Both the position numbers and the translations under genes were made by a program. Below, one piece after another: positions 19,146 to 28,952 of a DNA stretch of 46,479 nt. How positions within the stretch are numbered: position 1 is the stretch's first letter; each line of letters opens with the position of its first letter. The stretch is from Limimaricola cinnabarinus LL-001 (GTDB lineage: Bacteria; Pseudomonadota; Alphaproteobacteria; Rhodobacterales; Rhodobacteraceae). The stretch is taken from positions 1 through 46,479 of the forward strand of contig NZ_BATB01000023.1 of the NCBI RefSeq assembly GCF_000466965.1, given 5' to 3'. Below the pieces are notes generated by a model, which worked only from the letters and a program-made list of their open reading frames with translations, ran no database searches and was not told the origin of the DNA.

Positions 19146-20096
19146 ATGGGGCCGCTGGACGACATCACCTTCGGCGGCGGCGGGCTCGATCGCGCGGCCG
19201 AGATCCGCGGTGATTCGCGCGCCGTGGCGGCGCTTGTGGCGCAGCCCGGCACAAGGGTCCTGCCCCTGTGGCGGGGGCGGGTGCTGCTGGAGGAAGGGCG
19301 GCTCACGGGCCTGCCGCCGGATCATGCGCTGTTCGACGGCGCGCCAGAGGCGGCGGTGCTGCTGGGGCGCGACTCGGCGGGGGCGGCGATCCTCGCGCGG
19401 CCGATCGCCGATTGGCCCGGCGCGCCGGAGGCGGCCGACCCGGCCGAAGCCGTGGTCCATCCCAGTCTTGGACAGGCTGGTTTCGCCGAGTTGCGCGGCA
19501 CCATGGCAACGCTGGACCCGCGCGATGCGGAGCTGGCGGCGATGGCGCGTGCGGTGCTGAACTGGCACGACTCGCACCGCTTCTGCGCGCGCTGCGGCGG
19601 CCCGAGCGTCCTGGCACAGGCGGGCTGGCGGCGCGATTGCCCGGCCTGCGGCACGCCGCATTTTCCGCGCACCGACCCGGTGGTGATCATGCTGGTGACA
19701 CATGGCGACGCGGTGCTTCTGGGCCGCGCCCCCGCCTGGCCCGAGGCCATGCATTCGGTGTTGGCGGGGTTCGTCGAACCGGGCGAGACGGTCGAGGCGG
19801 CGGTGCGCCGCGAGGTGCTCGAGGAAGTGGGCGTCACGGTCGGGTCGGTGCGCTACGTGGCGAGCCAGCCATGGCCCTTTCCGGCTTCGCTGATGATCGG
19901 CTGCCAAGGCGAGGTGTCGGGGTCCGAGCGCCCGGTCCTGCGGCCCGATCCCGTCGAGATCGCGGCGGCGCATTGGGTGTCGCGGCAGCGGCTGGCGCGG
20001 ATCTTCGCAGGCGAGGACGCGCAGATCCGCGCGCCGCTCAAGGGCTCCATTGCCCGGCATCTGATGTGGAACTGGCTTGCGGGGCGGCTCGATTGA
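19146..20096 (+). CDS. nudC: NADH pyrophosphatase (NAD-capped RNA hydrolase)
   Basis: A Nudix enzyme of 316 residues that splits NADH and removes NAD caps from RNA. It has a zinc ribbon CARCGG...CPACGTPHFPR, the Nudix box GFVEPGETVEAAVRREVLEE, and the NADH-specific SQPWPFPASLM motif downstream. The N-terminal domain is less conserved, as usual. The ATG at 19146 has GAAAGGATAG upstream. A 6-bp inverted repeat (CCGCAG/CTGCGG, 19107-19123) lies just before the gene. Confidence 0.94.
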   Translation: MGPLDDITFGGGGLDRAAEIRGDSRAVAALVAQPGTRVLPLWRGRVLLEEGRLTGLPPDHALFDGAPEAAVLLGRDSAGAAILARPIADWPGAPEAADPAEAVVHPSLGQAGFAELRGTMATLDPRDAELAAMARAVLNWHDSHRFCARCGGPSVLAQAGWRRDCPACGTPHFPRTDPVVIMLVTHGDAVLLGRAPAWPEAMHSVLAGFVEPGETVEAAVRREVLEEVGVTVGSVRYVASQPWPFPASLMIGCQGEVSGSERPVLRPDPVEIAAAHWVSRQRLARIFAGEDAQIRAPLKGSIARHLMWNWLAGRLD

Positions 20097-20154
20097 CGCG
20101 AGAACCGGGCCGCCGGGCGAACAGGCGCCCGGCGAGGCAGATCGAGGCAGCGTC

Positions 20155-20618
20155 ATGGAACTCACGTCGAAAAAGGCCGTCGCCGCACCGCGGGACTTCG
20201 TCTTCGAGCAGGCCAGCGATTTCACCGCCTTCGAGCGGCAGGCACTGCGGCGCGGCGTCGAGCTGCGCAAGGAGGGCGGTCCCGCGCCGCTGGGCCGCAG
20301 CTGGAACGCTTCGGTTCCGCTGATGGGCCGCGAGCGTGACATCGCCGCGCGCGTCATCTCTTTCGACGCGCCGCAGGACTACACGGTGCAGGGTGAAAGC
20401 TCGGGCGTGGGGATCATCGTGCGGGTCGAGGCCGAATCCGACGGCAATGGCGGCAGCCATCTCGGCCTGTCGGTCCGGCTCGAGCCGCGCACGATGCCCG
20501 GGCGGCTGGTGCTGCAGTCGCTCAAGCTGGCGCGCAGTTCGCTCGAAACCCGTCTTTCGGGGCGGCTCGAGGGCTATACCCGTGAAATCGAGGCGCGCTG
20601 GGCGCGGCGCGCGGCTGA
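20155..20618 (+). CDS. SRPBCC (START-like) family protein, stop out of frame as sequenced
   Basis: A small lipid- or cofactor-pocket fold. N-terminus KKAVAAPRDFVFEQASDF, then FERQALRRGVEL, a central GRERDIAARVISFDAPQDY, and SLKLARSSLETRLSGRL near the end follow the usual SRPBCC pattern in Rhodobacteraceae. As sequenced, the frame runs on antisense to pheA up to 21507. One restored base close to the end brings the TGA at 20616-20618 into frame for 154 residues. That stop lies in a perfect hairpin shared with pheA. The exact place of the lost base cannot be fixed. Function unknown. Confidence 0.8.
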
Positions 20619-20632
20619 TGCCTCAGCCGCGC
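20609..20632. terminator. Bidirectional hairpin carrying the stop codons of the SRPBCC gene and pheA
   Basis: A 10-bp perfect inverted repeat, GCGCGGCTGA with TCAGCCGCGC and a TGCC loop. The TGA in each arm is a stop codon for the gene on that strand. Confidence 0.65.
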
Positions 20633-21474
20633 GGCACCTGCTCGTGTCGGCGCGGCGCGGTCGGAAACACGCCCATCAGCCGGATGCTGTCAGTAAAATA
20701 GTCCAGTTCGTCGAAGGCGAGCTGGACGTTGCGGTCGTCGGGATGGCCCTCGATCTCGGCATAGAACTGCGTCGCGGTGAACTGGCCGCCGACCATATAG
20801 CTTTCGAGCTTGGTCATGTTGACGCCGTTGGTGGCAAAGCCGCCCATCGCCTTGTAGAGCGCGGCCGGGATGTTGCGCACCCGGAACACGAAGCTGGTCA
20901 TCATCCCCGCTTTGCCCCGCCGCTTGAGGTCGGGCTCGCGCGACATGACCAGAAACCGCGTGGTGTTGCGCGCGTGATCCTCGATGTGGCGCGCCAGCAC
21001 GTCGAGCCCGTAGATCTCGGCCGCGATCTCGGAGGCCAGCGCGGCGTGGCGCGGGTCGTTCAGCTCGGCGATGGCGCGGGCCGATCCGGCGGTATCGGCG
21101 CCGGTATGCGGCGTGATCGAATGCTCGCGCAGAAAGCCCCGGCACTGGCCCAGAAGCACGGTGTGGCTGGTCGCGGTCTCGATCTGGTTCAGCCGTGCGC
21201 CCCGGACCCCGAGCAGGTTGATATGCACCCGCACGAAAGCCTCGTCGATGATGTGCAGCCCGCTTTCGGGAAGAAGGTGATGCACATCGGCGACCCGGCC
21301 ATAGGTCGAGTTCTCGACCGCGATCATGCCGAGATCCGCGGCGCCCTTGCGCACGGCCTCGATCGCGTCCTCGAAGGTGGTGCAGGGCAGCGGCTCCATG
21401 TCGGGCCGCGCCTCGGCGCAGGCCTGATGCCCGTAGGCGCCGAGTTCCCCCTGAAATGCGATGCGACCGGCCAC
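20623..21474 (-). CDS. pheA: Prephenate dehydratase
   Basis: Converts prephenate to phenylpyruvate in phenylalanine synthesis. A monofunctional form (283 residues) without a chorismate mutase domain. IAFQGELGAYGHQA and MIAVENSTYGRVADVHHLL open the catalytic domain; ARNTTRFLVM holds the catalytic Thr-Arg-Phe. A C-terminal ACT domain (SFVFRVRNIPAALYKAMGGF, NMTKLESYM) provides feedback control by phenylalanine. The start is GTG 21474, set by a strong GGGGAGGA site; a longer frame begins at 21513. A prephenate dehydrogenase gene lies at the right edge of the window. Confidence 0.95.
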   Translation of the reverse strand: MAGRIAFQGELGAYGHQACAEARPDMEPLPCTTFEDAIEAVRKGAADLGMIAVENSTYGRVADVHHLLPESGLHIIDEAFVRVHINLLGVRGARLNQIETATSHTVLLGQCRGFLREHSITPHTGADTAGSARAIAELNDPRHAALASEIAAEIYGLDVLARHIEDHARNTTRFLVMSREPDLKRRGKAGMMTSFVFRVRNIPAALYKAMGGFATNGVNMTKLESYMVGGQFTATQFYAEIEGHPDDRNVQLAFDELDYFTDSIRLMGVFPTAPRRHEQVPRG

Positions 21475-21532
21475 GGCAGATCCTCCCCTGAACAGGCGTC
21501 CCCATAAGGGCAATTCGTCGCGGGACTATACC

Positions 21533-21562
21533 TTGCAACATTGCGCGGGAAGCGGATACATA
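21533..21562 (+). promoter_or_regulatory. Candidate promoter for cycM
   Basis: TTGCAA (21533-21538) and TACATA (21557-21562) with an 18-base spacer. It would start transcription about 25 bases before the cycM ATG. Confidence 0.4.
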
Positions 21563-21594
21563 CCCCCGAAACGCCGAACGGAATGGAACGCGAC

Positions 21595-22113
21595 ATGTTC
21601 GACACGATGACCCTGACCAAGGTCGTTGGCGGCCTTTGCGGCACGCTGCTGGTCTTCCTCCTTGGTGGCTGGGCCGCCGACATCATCTATAGCGGCGGCG
21701 GCGGTCATGGCGAAGTCGCCCAGGCCTATTCCATCCCGGTCGAAGAGGGCGGCGAGGGCGGCGGCGCCCAAGAGGAGGCCGTGCCCTTCGAGGAGATCTA
21801 CGCCTCTGCCGACGCCGGGGCCGGCGAAGGTGTGTGGCGCAACTGCCGCTCCTGCCACGCGCTCGAAGAGGGCGTGAACGGCACCGGCCCCTCGCTGCAT
21901 GGCGTGGTCGATCGCGAAGTCGGCGCCTATCCGGGCTACAGCTATTCGGGCGCGCTCAAGGCCGTGGCCGATGTCTGGTCGCCCGAGAACCTCGACGGGT
22001 TCCTCGCCGCGCCGCGCGATTACGCGCCGGGCACCAAGATGACCTATAACGGTCTCAAGGACGCCGAGGACCGGGCCAACCTGATCGCCTATCTCGCGAC
22101 CATCGGCGGCTGA
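21595..22113 (+). CDS. cycM: Membrane-anchored cytochrome c, CycM (c552) type
   Basis: A class I c-type cytochrome tethered to the inner membrane that links the bc1 complex to terminal oxidases in Paracoccus. The 172-residue protein starts MFDTMTLTKVVGGLCG with an uncleaved anchor helix (about 8-30). An acidic, Gly-rich linker follows, then the heme motif CRSCH and the axial Met in APGTKMTYNGL. The end, RANLIAYLATIGG, is typical. ATG 21595 was chosen because relatives begin MFDTMT; ATG 21583 is possible. A strong terminator follows. Confidence 0.92.
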   Translation: MFDTMTLTKVVGGLCGTLLVFLLGGWAADIIYSGGGGHGEVAQAYSIPVEEGGEGGGAQEEAVPFEEIYASADAGAGEGVWRNCRSCHALEEGVNGTGPSLHGVVDREVGAYPGYSYSGALKAVADVWSPENLDGFLAAPRDYAPGTKMTYNGLKDAEDRANLIAYLATIGG

Positions 22114-22139
22114 TCCCGCGCGATCGTCGCCGCTGTCGA

Positions 22140-22168
22140 AGGGGCCGCTCCGAAAGGGCGGCTCTTTT
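22140..22168 (+). terminator. Intrinsic terminator after cycM
   Basis: Stem AGGGGCCGC (22140-22148) with GCGGCTCTT (from 22158), including G-U pairs, then a T-run ending at 22168. It lies 27 bases after the stop. Confidence 0.7.
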
Positions 22169-22226
22169 CGCGTTCCGACCCCCCGCCCGCGACACGGCGG
22201 ACACGCGCCGCTCACGCAATCTCGCC

Positions 22227-22256
22227 TTGAACGTCAGGCGCTTGCCCCGCTAGCCT
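22227..22256 (+). promoter_or_regulatory. Candidate promoter for the yejABEF operon
   Basis: TTGAAC (22227-22232) and TAGCCT (22251-22256) with an 18-base spacer, about 37 bases before the yejA ATG. A small CCTCG/CGAGG hairpin follows at 22255-22269. Confidence 0.35.
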
Positions 22257-22292
22257 CGCCCGACGAGGCCGTTTCGTCATGAGGAGCGCAAG

Positions 22293-24280
22293 ATGCAGAC
22301 CCGCCGTCCCCTTCAAGCCGTCGCGCGGACCCGCGCCCGCTTCGACCCGCGCCTGTGGATCACCGGCTCCGCGCTGGCCATGGCCGCGCTGTTCGCGGCG
22401 CAGCCCGCCGAGGCGCAGGAGGGCCCGCGCGTGATCCTGCCGCAAGTCGCCCTGCCGCAGCAGACGGGCGGGGCAGGCGAGGCGCCGGGCGAGGAAGGTG
22501 TCATCGTCAGCCACGGCTACACCAATTTCGGCGATCTGAAATACGGCCCCGACATCACCCATCTCGACTACGTCAACCCCGATGCCCCCAAGGGCGGCGA
22601 GATCAGCGAATGGGCGATGGGCACCTTCGACAGCTTCAATTCCTATTCGCGCCAAGCGTCGCCGCCGCGCTCAACTCGCTTCCGCACGAGCGGATCATGA
22701 CCTCCGTGGCCGACGATCCCTACGGCATGTATTGCTATCTCTGTACCACGCTCGAATATCCCAAGAGCCGCGACTGGGTCATCTTCAACCTGCGCGACGA
22801 CGTGACCTTCGCCGACGGCACGCCGATGACCGCCGAGGATCTGAAATTCACCAACGAGCTGTTCCTCGAACAGGGCATTCTCGAATATCGCAACGTGGTC
22901 GAGGGCTTTCTCGAAAGTGTCGAGGTGCTGGGGCCGCACCGGATCAAGTTCACCTTCGCCGATGAGGCGCCGCGCCGCGACGTGATCGGCTTTGCCGGCG
23001 GCACGGTGGCCTTTTCGAAGGAGTGGTTTGAACAGACCGACGCGCGCATCGACGAAAGCACGCAAGAGCCGTTCCTCGGCACCGGCCCCTACGAGATGAA
23101 GAGCTTCGACATCAATCGGCGCATCGTCTATGGCCGCAACGAGAACTTCTGGGGCGCCGAGCATCCGCTCAACATCGGGCGCAACAATTTCGACACCATC
23201 CGGATCGAGTATTTCGCCGACAGTGCCGCCGCCTTCGAGGGGTTCAAGTCGGGCGAATACACCTTCCGGGTCGAGAACTCGTCCAAGGACTGGGCCACGG
23301 GCTACGACTTTCCGGCGATCCAGAAGGGCTGGGTCAAGACCGAGGAGATCGCCGACGGCACCATCGCCGGGGCGCAGGCCTTCGTCTTCAACCTCGACGA
23401 TCCGACTTGGCAGGACCCCCGTGTCCGCGAAGCCATCGGCATGATGTTCAACTTCGAATGGTCCAATGAATCGCTGTTCTACGGGCTCTATGAGCGGGTC
23501 GACAGCTTCTGGGAGAACTCCGATCTCGAAGCGACCGGCACGCCGTCCGAGGGCGAACGCGCGATTCTCGCGCCGCTGGTGGATGAGGGGCTGCTGCCCG
23601 AGAGCATCCTGACCGACGAGGTGCGCCGCGCGCCCGTGCTCGACGCGGCCGCCAACACCCCCGACAGGGGCACCTACCGCCGCGCCGGGCAGCTTCTCGA
23701 GGAGGCGGGCTGGACCATCGGCGCGAACGGCCTGCGCGAAAAGGACGGCGAAGTGCTGGAGCTGGTGTTCCTGCAGGTCAGCCCGCAATTCGACCGCGTC
23801 GTGAACCCCTTCATCGAGAATCTCGCGCGGCTCGGCGTGAAGGGCGTGCTGGAGCGGGTCGACACCTCGCAATACGTGGAGCGCACCCGTTCGGGCCAGT
23901 TCGACCTCGTGAACCACACCTTTGGCATGGGGTTCGAGCCGGGCATCGAGCTTGAGCAGTGGTACGCCTCCAAGACCGCCGACGACAGCTCGCGCAACCT
24001 GATGCGGCTGCGCAGCGCGGCGGTGGACCGGTTGATAAAGACGGTGATCGACGCAAGTTCGTTCGAGGATCTGACCACCGCGACACATGCGCTCGATCGG
24101 GTGCTGCGCGCCGAGATGATCTGGGTGCCGCAATGGTACAAGGACATCCACACCGTCGCCTATTACGACCAGTACCGCCATCCCGAGACCATCCCGCCGC
24201 TCGCTCTGGGCGAGATGGATTTCTGGTGGTACGACGCCGAAGCCGCAGACAAGCTGCGCGCCGCCGGCGCGCTGCGATAA
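22293..24280 (+). pseudogene. yejA: Oligopeptide ABC transporter substrate-binding protein (YejA type), one 1-base loss as sequenced
   Basis: Periplasmic binding protein of a YejABEF importer for peptides. The N-terminus carries a hydrophobic signal segment (about 23-42, ending PAEAQ). The family segment SHGYTNFGDLKYGPDITHLDYVNPDAPKGG follows in two parts. The frame is lost near 22655, between SYSRQ and VAAALNSLPHERIM; restoring one G (CAAGGCGTC) gives SRQGVAAAL. Downstream is typical of family 5 extracellular binding proteins (DVTFADGTPMTAEDLKF, ending at DFWWYDAEAA). Corrected length 662 residues. It heads an operon with yejB, yejE and yejF. Confidence 0.9.
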
Positions 24281-24298
24281 GGGAGAGCTTCCGACCGC

Positions 24299-25372
24299 AT
24301 GGGCGCCTATATCCTCAGACGACTGCTGCTCGTGATTCCGACCCTGCTCGGGATCATGATCATCAACTTCGCCCTCGTGCAGTTCGTGCCCGGTGGCCCG
24401 ATCGAGCAGATCATCGCCCAGATGGAGGGTGGTGGAGACGTGTTCGAGAGCTTTGCCGGCGGCGGCAGCGAGGTGAGCCAGGGCGGCGACAGCGACTATA
24501 TCGGGGCGCGGGGCCTGCCGCCCGAGTTCATCGCCGAGCTAGAGCGCGAGTTCGGCTTCGACAAGCCCCCGCTCGAGCGGTTCCTCTCCATGATGTGGAA
24601 CTACATGCGCTTCGATTTCGGGGAGAGCTACTTCCGCTCGATTTCGGTGATCGACCTTGTGCTCGAAAAGATGCCGGTCTCGATCACGCTGGGGCTGTGG
24701 TCGACGCTCTTGGCCTACCTGATCTCGATCCCTCTGGGCATCCGCAAGGCGGTGCGCGACGGCTCGTCCTTCGACACATGGACCTCCGGCGCGATCATCG
24801 TCGGCTACGCGATCCCGGGCTTTCTCTTCGCGATCCTCTTGATCGTGCTCTTCGCGGGCGGCTCATACTGGCGCATCTTCCCATTGCGCGGGCTCACTTC
24901 GGACAATTGGGAAAGCCTGTCGCTGATCGGCAAGTTGCTCGACTATTTCTGGCACATCGCGCTGCCCGTACTGGCCTCGACCATCTCGGCCTTCGCCACG
25001 CTGACGCTGCTGACCAAGAACTCGTTCCTCGACGAGATCAAGAAGCAGTATGTGATGACTGCGCGGGCCAAGGGCCTGCCTGAACGCCGCGTGCTCTACG
25101 GCCACGTGTTCCGCAATGCGATGCTGATCGTGATCTCGGGTTTTCCGGCGCTGTTCATCGGCGTGTTCTTCGGCGGCAGCCTGATCATCGAGACGCTGTT
25201 CTCGCTCGACGGGCTGGGGCGTCTCGGGTTCGAGGCGGCGGTGGCGCGCGACTACCCGGTGGTGTTCGGCACGCTCTTCGCCTTTTCGCTGCTGGGACTG
25301 ATCGTCGGCATCGTGACCGACCTCACATATGTGCTGATCGATCCGCGCATCGACTTCGAACGGAGAGGCTGA
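24299..25372 (+). CDS. yejB: Oligopeptide ABC transporter permease YejB
   Basis: Inner-membrane permease of 357 residues in the DppB/OppB family. It starts [21 protein letters not shown] with the first helix. It has a long periplasmic segment, then the ABC-interaction (EAA) loop [22 protein letters not shown]. The long YejB-type insertion (about 45-80) with [13 protein letters not shown] is present. A GGGAGAG site precedes the ATG, 18 bases after yejA. It is followed immediately by yejE. Confidence 0.93.
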   Translation: MGAYILRRLLLVIPTLLGIMIINFALVQFVPGGPIEQIIAQMEGGGDVFESFAGGGSEVSQGGDSDYIGARGLPPEFIAELEREFGFDKPPLERFLSMMWNYMRFDFGESYFRSISVIDLVLEKMPVSITLGLWSTLLAYLISIPLGIRKAVRDGSSFDTWTSGAIIVGYAIPGFLFAILLIVLFAGGSYWRIFPLRGLTSDNWESLSLIGKLLDYFWHIALPVLASTISAFATLTLLTKNSFLDEIKKQYVMTARAKGLPERRVLYGHVFRNAMLIVISGFPALFIGVFFGGSLIIETLFSLDGLGRLGFEAAVARDYPVVFGTLFAFSLLGLIVGIVTDLTYVLIDPRIDFERRG

Positions 25373-26497
25373 ATGACGCTGTCGCCGCTCAACGCGCGCC
25401 GCTGGCGCAATTTCAAGCGCAACCGCCGGGCGCTCTGGTCGCTCGTGATCTTCTCGATCCTGTTCGGACTGAGCCTCTTCGCGGAGCTTCTGGCCAATGA
25501 CCGACCGCTTCTCGTGAGCTATCGCGGCGAGATCCGCAGCCCGATCGTGAGCTTCTATTCCGAACAGGATTTCGGCGGCGATTTCCCGACCGAAGCCGCC
25601 TATTCGGACCCCGAGGTGCAGTGTCTGATCGCCACCGGCGGGCTCACCGACTGCTTCGATGCTCCGCGCGAGATCATGGCGGCGGCCGAGGCGGGCGAGA
25701 CGCTGCCGCTCGTGGCCAATGACATGTCGGAGTTCGAGAAGGGCTGGCTGATCTGGCCACCGATCCCCTATGCCTACGACACCATCGTCGACGTGCCCGG
25801 CGTCGCCCCCGCGCCGCCCTCCGAAACCAACTGGCTCGGCACAGACGACACCAAGCGCGACGTCGTCGCCCGCGTCATCTATGGCTTTCGCCTGTCGATC
25901 GTCTTCGCGATTCTGGTGACGCTGGCCTCGTCGCTCATCGGCATCGTCGCGGGCGCGGTACAGGGCTATTTCGGCGGCTGGACCGACCTGATCTTTCAAC
26001 GCTTCATCGAGATCTGGACCGGCACGCCATCGCTTTACGTGATCATCATCGTCTTCGCGATATTGGGACGAAGTTTCTGGCTTCTGGTCTTCCTCACGGT
26101 GCTGTTCGGCTGGCCCGCTCTCGTCGGCGTGGTGCGGGCGGAATTCCTGCGCGCGCGCAACTTCGAATATATTCGCGCGGCGCGCGCGCTCGGCGTGTCG
26201 GACAGCAAGATCATGTTCCGCCACATGCTGCCCAACGCCATGGTGGCGACGGTCACGATGCTGCCCTTTCTCGTCACCGGCGCGATCGGTACGCTGGCGA
26301 GCTTGGACTTCCTCGGCTTCGGCCTGCCGTCATCGGCGCCCTCGCTTGGTGAGTTGACGCTTCAGGCCAAGCAGAACCTGCAGGCACCATGGCTCGGTTT
26401 CACCGCCTTCTTCACCTTCGCGATCATGCTGTCGCTGTTGGTATTCATCTTCGAGGGGGTGCGCGACGCCTTCGACCCGAGGAAGACCTTTTCATGA
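25373..26497 (+). CDS. yejE: Oligopeptide ABC transporter permease YejE
   Basis: Second permease, 374 residues, DppC/OppC family. The ATG follows the yejB stop directly. A short N-terminal cytoplasmic part (RRWRNFKRNRRALWSLVIF) leads to the first helix. The large periplasmic domain (about 45-160) is normal for YejE. WLGTDDTKRDVVARVIYGFRLS and the EAA loop IRAARALGVSDSKIMFRHMLPNAM follow. Overlaps yejF by 4 bases (ATGA). Confidence 0.93.
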   Translation: MTLSPLNARRWRNFKRNRRALWSLVIFSILFGLSLFAELLANDRPLLVSYRGEIRSPIVSFYSEQDFGGDFPTEAAYSDPEVQCLIATGGLTDCFDAPREIMAAAEAGETLPLVANDMSEFEKGWLIWPPIPYAYDTIVDVPGVAPAPPSETNWLGTDDTKRDVVARVIYGFRLSIVFAILVTLASSLIGIVAGAVQGYFGGWTDLIFQRFIEIWTGTPSLYVIIIVFAILGRSFWLLVFLTVLFGWPALVGVVRAEFLRARNFEYIRAARALGVSDSKIMFRHMLPNAMVATVTMLPFLVTGAIGTLASLDFLGFGLPSSAPSLGELTLQAKQNLQAPWLGFTAFFTFAIMLSLLVFIFEGVRDAFDPRKTFS

Positions 26498-28077
26498 CCG
26501 ACACGATTCTCGATGTGCGCGACCTGAAGGTGAATTTCCGGCAGGACGGCGCGCTGATCCCGGCGGTGCGCGGCGTCTCCTTTACGGTGGCGCGCGGCGA
26601 AACCGTGGCGCTGGTCGGCGAGAGCGGCTCGGGCAAATCGGTCACGGCGCTCTCCACGGTTCAGCTTCTAGGCGAGACGGCGGAGCTGTCGGGGTCGGTG
26701 CGCTACGAGGGCCGCGAGATGGTCGGCGCGCCGGAGGCCGATCTGCGCCGGGTGCGCGGCAACGACATCTCCTTCATCTTTCAGGAGCCGATGACCTCGC
26801 TCAACCCGCTGCACACGCTGGAGCGGCAGCTGTCGGAATCGATCGAGCTACATCAGGGTCTGCGGGGCGCAGCGGTGCGGACCCGCATCATCGAGCTTCT
26901 GACCCGGGTCGGCATCCGCGATCCCGAGAGCCGGCTCGGCGCCTATCCGCATCAGCTTTCGGGCGGACAACGGCAGAGGGTGATGATCGCCATGGCGCTC
27001 GCCAACGGGCCCGACCTGCTCATCGCCGACGAGCCGACGACCGCGCTCGACGTCACGATCCAGGCGCAGATCCTCGAATTGCTGGCCGAGCTCAAGCGCG
27101 ACGGCGCGATGTCGATGCTGTTCATCACCCATGATCTCGGCATCGTACGGCGTATCGCCGACCGGGTTTGCGTTATGAAGGATGGCGAAATCGTCGAGCA
27201 GGGGCCGACCGCCGAGATCTTCGCCAACCCGCAGCACGGCTACACGCGGATGCTGCTCGAAGCCGAATCGACCGGCCTGCCGGACCCGGTGCCGGAGGCC
27301 GCCCCCGTCGTTGCCGAGACCAAGGGCCTGAAGATCTGGTTTCCGATCCATCGCGGCCTGCTCAAACGCACGGTGGGCCATGTGAAGGCGGTCAACGACG
27401 CGACGCTCTCGGTGCGCGCGGGCGAGACCGTGGGCGTGGTGGGAGAAAGCGGCTCGGGCAAGACCACTCTGGCGCTCGCCATGGCGCGGCTCATCGGCTC
27501 GGAAGGACGCATTCTGTTCGACGGGCGGGAGATCCAGGGACTGAGCGAGCGCCGGATGCGGCCGCTGCGCTCCGAGATCCAGATCGTGTTCCAGGACCCG
27601 TTCGGATCGCTCTCGCCGCGCATGACCGTATCGCAGATCATCTCGGAGGGTCTGGGCGTGCACGGTGTCGAAAAGGGGCGCGACCGGCGCGACATGGTGG
27701 CCGAGATCATGCGCGAGGTCGGGCTCGACCCCGTGGCAATGGACCGTTACCCGCACGAGTTCTCCGGCGGCCAGCGACAGCGCATCGCCATCGCCCGCGC
27801 CCTGATCCTGCGGCCGCGCCTCATCGTGCTCGACGAGCCGACCTCGGCGCTCGACATGACTGTGCAGGTGCAGATCGTCGATCTGCTGCGCGACCTGCAG
27901 CGCAAATACGGCCTCGCCTATGTCTTCATCAGTCACGATCTCAAGGTCGTGCGTGCGCTCAGCCACAAGGTCATGGTGATGAAGAACGGCGACGTGGTCG
28001 AGGCAGGCCCGGCGGCGGAGATCTTCGACGCCCCCAAGACCGATTATACGCGCGAGTTGATGGCAGCGGCGTTCTGA
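26494..28077 (+). CDS. yejF: Oligopeptide ABC transporter ATP-binding protein YejF (two ATPase domains)
   Basis: A 527-residue fusion of two ABC ATPases that powers YejBE. First domain: Walker [11 protein letters not shown], signature [12 protein letters not shown], Walker [13 protein letters not shown]. Second domain: [35 protein letters not shown]. Both have intact Q-loops ([24 protein letters not shown]) and H-loops. It is the last gene of the operon. In Escherichia coli this system imports microcin C and peptides. Confidence 0.94.
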   Translation: MTDTILDVRDLKVNFRQDGALIPAVRGVSFTVARGETVALVGESGSGKSVTALSTVQLLGETAELSGSVRYEGREMVGAPEADLRRVRGNDISFIFQEPMTSLNPLHTLERQLSESIELHQGLRGAAVRTRIIELLTRVGIRDPESRLGAYPHQLSGGQRQRVMIAMALANGPDLLIADEPTTALDVTIQAQILELLAELKRDGAMSMLFITHDLGIVRRIADRVCVMKDGEIVEQGPTAEIFANPQHGYTRMLLEAESTGLPDPVPEAAPVVAETKGLKIWFPIHRGLLKRTVGHVKAVNDATLSVRAGETVGVVGESGSGKTTLALAMARLIGSEGRILFDGREIQGLSERRMRPLRSEIQIVFQDPFGSLSPRMTVSQIISEGLGVHGVEKGRDRRDMVAEIMREVGLDPVAMDRYPHEFSGGQRQRIAIARALILRPRLIVLDEPTSALDMTVQVQIVDLLRDLQRKYGLAYVFISHDLKVVRALSHKVMVMKNGDVVEAGPAAEIFDAPKTDYTRELMAAAF

Positions 28078-28085
28078 ACCTTGGC

Positions 28086-28103
28086 CCGCCCCGCAGGGGG
28101 CGG
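28086..28103 (+). terminator. Hairpin after yejF
   Basis: CCGCCCC with GGGGCGG and a 4-base loop, 8 bases after the yejF stop. There is no strong T-run. Confidence 0.45.
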
Positions 28104-28142
28104 CCGGGCTCATCGAAGGCACTCGAGAGCGAAGGCCGCCGG

Positions 28143-28829
28143 TCAGGCGTAGCGGAACCGGGCCTCGCCCAGACCCTCGATCGCCACGACGCAGTCCTGT
28201 CCCGGCGCGACCGAGCCCACCCCGTCTGGGGTGCCGGTCATGATCAGGTCGCCGGGGCACAGCGTCACCAGCCGCGACAGGTGCGCCACGATCTCGGGCA
28301 CCGTCCAGATCATGTCCGACAGGTCGCTTTCCTGCCGCAGCTCGCCCTGCACATGCGCGGTGATTCGTCCCTTGGAGGGATGGCCGACTTCGGAGGCCGG
28401 GTGGAACGGTCCAAGGATCGCCGAGGCGTCGAAGCCCTTGGCCATGTCCCAGGGGCGGCGCATCTCCTTGGCCTCGGCCTGCAGGTCGCGGCGGGTCAGA
28501 TCGTTGCCTGCGGCGTAGCCCCAGATATGGTCGAGCGCCTGCTCCACCGGGATGTCGGTGCCGCCCGTGCCGATCAGCGCGACCAGTTCGGCCTCGTGGT
28601 GCAGGTTCGAGGTCGCGGGCGGGTAGGAGAGCGTCGCGCCGGAGGCGACGGCGGCGCTTGCGGGCTTGGAAAAGAAGAACGGCGGCTCGCGGTCGTCATG
28701 GCCCATTTCGCGGGCATGGGCGGCATAGTTGCGCCCGACGCAGAAGATCCGGTGCAGCCCGACCTCGATCGAAGGATCTGTGGTGGCGAAGCGTGGCGGG
28801 GCAGGGGGGGTGACGGCAAGACGGGTCAT
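28143..28829 (-). CDS. Fumarylacetoacetate hydrolase family protein (fumarylpyruvate-hydrolase-like)
   Basis: A single-domain FAH-family hydrolase or lyase of 228 residues. IFCVGRNYAAHAREMG starts the fold; metal ligands are within HHEAELVALIG and the GYAAGNDLTRRDLQ segment. KGFDASAILGPF and TGTPDGVGSVAPGQ are typical. Closest in style to fumarylpyruvate hydrolases of gentisate degradation and to FAHD1-type acylpyruvases, so the substrate remains open. No aromatic-degradation genes are near. It is a single gene, convergent with yejF. Confidence 0.85.
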   Translation of the reverse strand: MTRLAVTPPAPPRFATTDPSIEVGLHRIFCVGRNYAAHAREMGHDDREPPFFFSKPASAAVASGATLSYPPATSNLHHEAELVALIGTGGTDIPVEQALDHIWGYAAGNDLTRRDLQAEAKEMRRPWDMAKGFDASAILGPFHPASEVGHPSKGRITAHVQGELRQESDLSDMIWTVPEIVAHLSRLVTLCPGDLIMTGTPDGVGSVAPGQDCVVAIEGLGEARFRYA

Positions 28830-28873
28830 GCGGGCTCCGGATCAAGGCAGGGCCATCAAACGCAAGCATGGCC

Positions 28874-28919
28874 CCGAAAACAAGACGGCGCCGCGTTCCG
28901 GGAGGAAAACGCGGCGCCG
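28874..28919 (-). terminator. Intrinsic terminator of the D-Ala-D-Ala carboxypeptidase gene
   Basis: A 12-bp perfect stem (CGGCGCCGCGTT with AACGCGGCGCCG, 28886-28919), then on the minus strand the T-rich TCTTGTTTTC. It lies about 34 bases past the stop at 28953. Confidence 0.75.
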
Positions 28920-28952
28920 AAAGGGTCGTGACGAGCCCGGGAGAAAGGAGGC

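Noticed and set aside
20619..21507. Long extension of the SRPBCC frame
   Set aside because: It is antisense to pheA and follows a missed stop in the shared hairpin; best explained by a lost base.
24863..26224. 453-codon open frame on the minus strand
   Set aside because: Antisense to yejB and yejE; the composition is a mirror of their codons.
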